This document shows positions 63,121-64,000 of a DNA stretch of 64,000 nt, in pieces. The notes below the pieces were generated by a model, which saw only the letters and a program-made list of their open reading frames with translations, searched no databases and was not told where the DNA came from. Numbering within the stretch: the stretch's first letter is position 1; every line of letters starts with the position of its first letter. The position numbers were made by a program, and so were the translations under genes. This DNA is from Bacillus sp. V5-8f. GTDB taxonomy: Bacteria > Bacillota > Bacilli > Bacillales > DSM-1321. The stretch lies in the NCBI RefSeq assembly GCF_002863565.1, contig NZ_PGUW01000015.1, positions 1 through 64,000 on the forward strand, given 5' to 3'.

Positions 63121-64000
63121 TTGAGTAAAATCAGCAAAAAAGTAGCAGGACTTACTCTAGCAGGAGCTGTAGCGATTTCATCTCTTGCGTTAGCTCCAAA
63201 AAAAGAGGAAGTTGAGGCACAGGATAAAAAGAAACAGCCTACAAATGTAATTATGATGGTTATGGACGGAACCAGTTCCACTGCTACCACATTGTCTAGA
63301 TGGTACAAGGGCGGGAATCTTGCCATGGATCAAATGATGGCTGGTGGAGTAAGAACATATTCAGCCGAGTCTGCCATCACAGATTCAGCACCAGCTGGTA
63401 CGGCACTGGCAACCGGACATAAATCAGATGATAAATATATTGGCATATTGCCTTCAGTAGTTACATCACCAGGCTTGGAACAGGTTAGTGAAAAAGATGC
63501 ACAAAGACCGGTTGCAAATGTATTGGAAGGTGCAAAGCAGCAAGGTAAAGCAACGGGGCTTATCGCCACATCGGAAATTCAGCATGCAACGCCAGCTGAT
63601 TTTTCAGCCCATACTACACATCGCAGCAATTATGGTGACATTGCAGAACAGCAAGTCTACCAAAACATTGATGTAGTATTAGGCGGCGGTAAAGAATCAC
63701 TCTCTCCAGGAACTGGGAAGAATGCCAGAAAAGATGGAGAAGATCTTCTTCAACAACTGGAAAGAAAAAAATATGATTTTGTAGAAAATCGTGATGAGCT
63801 TTTAAATACTAAATCAAATAAAATCTGGGGAAGCTTTGCTCCTGGAGCACTTGCCTATGATATGGACCGTGCAACTACAAAGCCATCTGAGCCTACTCTT
63901 GCGGACATGACTGGTAAGGCTATTGATACACTGAAAAAAGACAAAGATGGATTCTTCCTATTCGTGGAAGGAAGCAAACCGGACTGGGCGGCACATGCGA
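63121..64000 (+). CDS. Alkaline phosphatase (partial, runs off the window)
   Basis: The first 293 codons encode a secreted alkaline phosphatase. A signal peptide (about 1-25) is followed by NVIMMVMDGTSS with metal ligand Asp49 and the nucleophile Ser89 in AITDSAPAGTALATGH, the family motif of bacterial PhoA/PhoB-type enzymes. Later motifs include ATSEIQHATPADFSAH and FFLFVEGSKPDWAAHA. The start is TTG 63121, behind GTGGGGGAAACATAA. The C-terminal third is outside the window. PhoP boxes upstream indicate phosphate control. Confidence 0.93.
   Translation, partial: MSKISKKVAGLTLAGAVAISSLALAPKKEEVEAQDKKKQPTNVIMMVMDGTSSTATTLSRWYKGGNLAMDQMMAGGVRTYSAESAITDSAPAGTALATGHKSDDKYIGILPSVVTSPGLEQVSEKDAQRPVANVLEGAKQQGKATGLIATSEIQHATPADFSAHTTHRSNYGDIAEQQVYQNIDVVLGGGKESLSPGTGKNARKDGEDLLQQLERKKYDFVENRDELLNTKSNKIWGSFAPGALAYDMDRATTKPSEPTLADMTGKAIDTLKKDKDGFFLFVEGSKPDWAAHA

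Overview
The window looks like a chromosomal segment from a low-GC, endospore-forming Bacillaceae. Family level is secure; Neobacillus, Mesobacillus or Cytobacillus is only a guess. Support comes from sporulation genes (spoVIF, a YjcZ-type peptide, a Spo0E-type phosphatase, a KinB-like kinase), AAGGAGG ribosome sites, frequent TTG/GTG starts and PhoP, GlnR/TnrA and GlpP signals. I saw no rRNA, tRNA, CRISPR array or prophage.

Layout. 1-4,000: tail of an IS3-type element, a MITE-like element, small sporulation genes, a broken sugar kinase, an MscS channel and a frameshifted membrane protein. 4,100-7,650: an amidase and a KinB-like sensor kinase. 7,668-18,410: a nitrogen island with ureH divergent from ureABCEFGD, then the urea ABC transporter urtABCDE behind a GlnR/TnrA box and a hairpin leader. 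18,500-21,560: small genes, an unknown 222-residue protein and a BCCT osmolyte transporter. 22,100-29,270: a LacI regulator, ribose-type ABC transporter and iron-sulfur flavoprotein oxidoreductase, with two palindromic candidate operators. 30,695-35,400: XRE-cupin regulator, hydantoinase/oxoprolinase A and B, and a cupin protein. 35,670-36,775: class D sortase with its likely substrate. 38,320-42,430: glpP-glpK-glpD without glpF. 42,960-45,000: secreted nuclease, DUF2512 protein and a stress peptide. 45,100-52,660: pentose phosphate genes rpiA, rpe, zwf, tkt, gndA and a transaldolase. 53,100-56,250: HxlR regulator, unknown protein, GrpB fragment, DUF202 protein and BASS transporter. 56,405-62,473: a PucR regulator divergent from ridA, an MBL hydrolase, an FAH-family hydrolase and a CocE/NonD hydrolase, probably a catabolic unit for an unidentified substrate. 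The window ends inside an alkaline phosphatase gene preceded by PhoP boxes.

The most unusual signal is non-coding. Four intergenic regions (about 21,615, 37,041, 45,836 and 58,110) carry degenerate arrays with a period of about 20 bp, three of them related by a GCTnATATA-type core. Two others (38,091 and 50,701) carry about 50-bp repeats whose units contain the inverted pair TGAAGGACA/TGTCCTTCA. I do not recognise either family. All functional statements come from reading the sequence and family knowledge; no database search was run.
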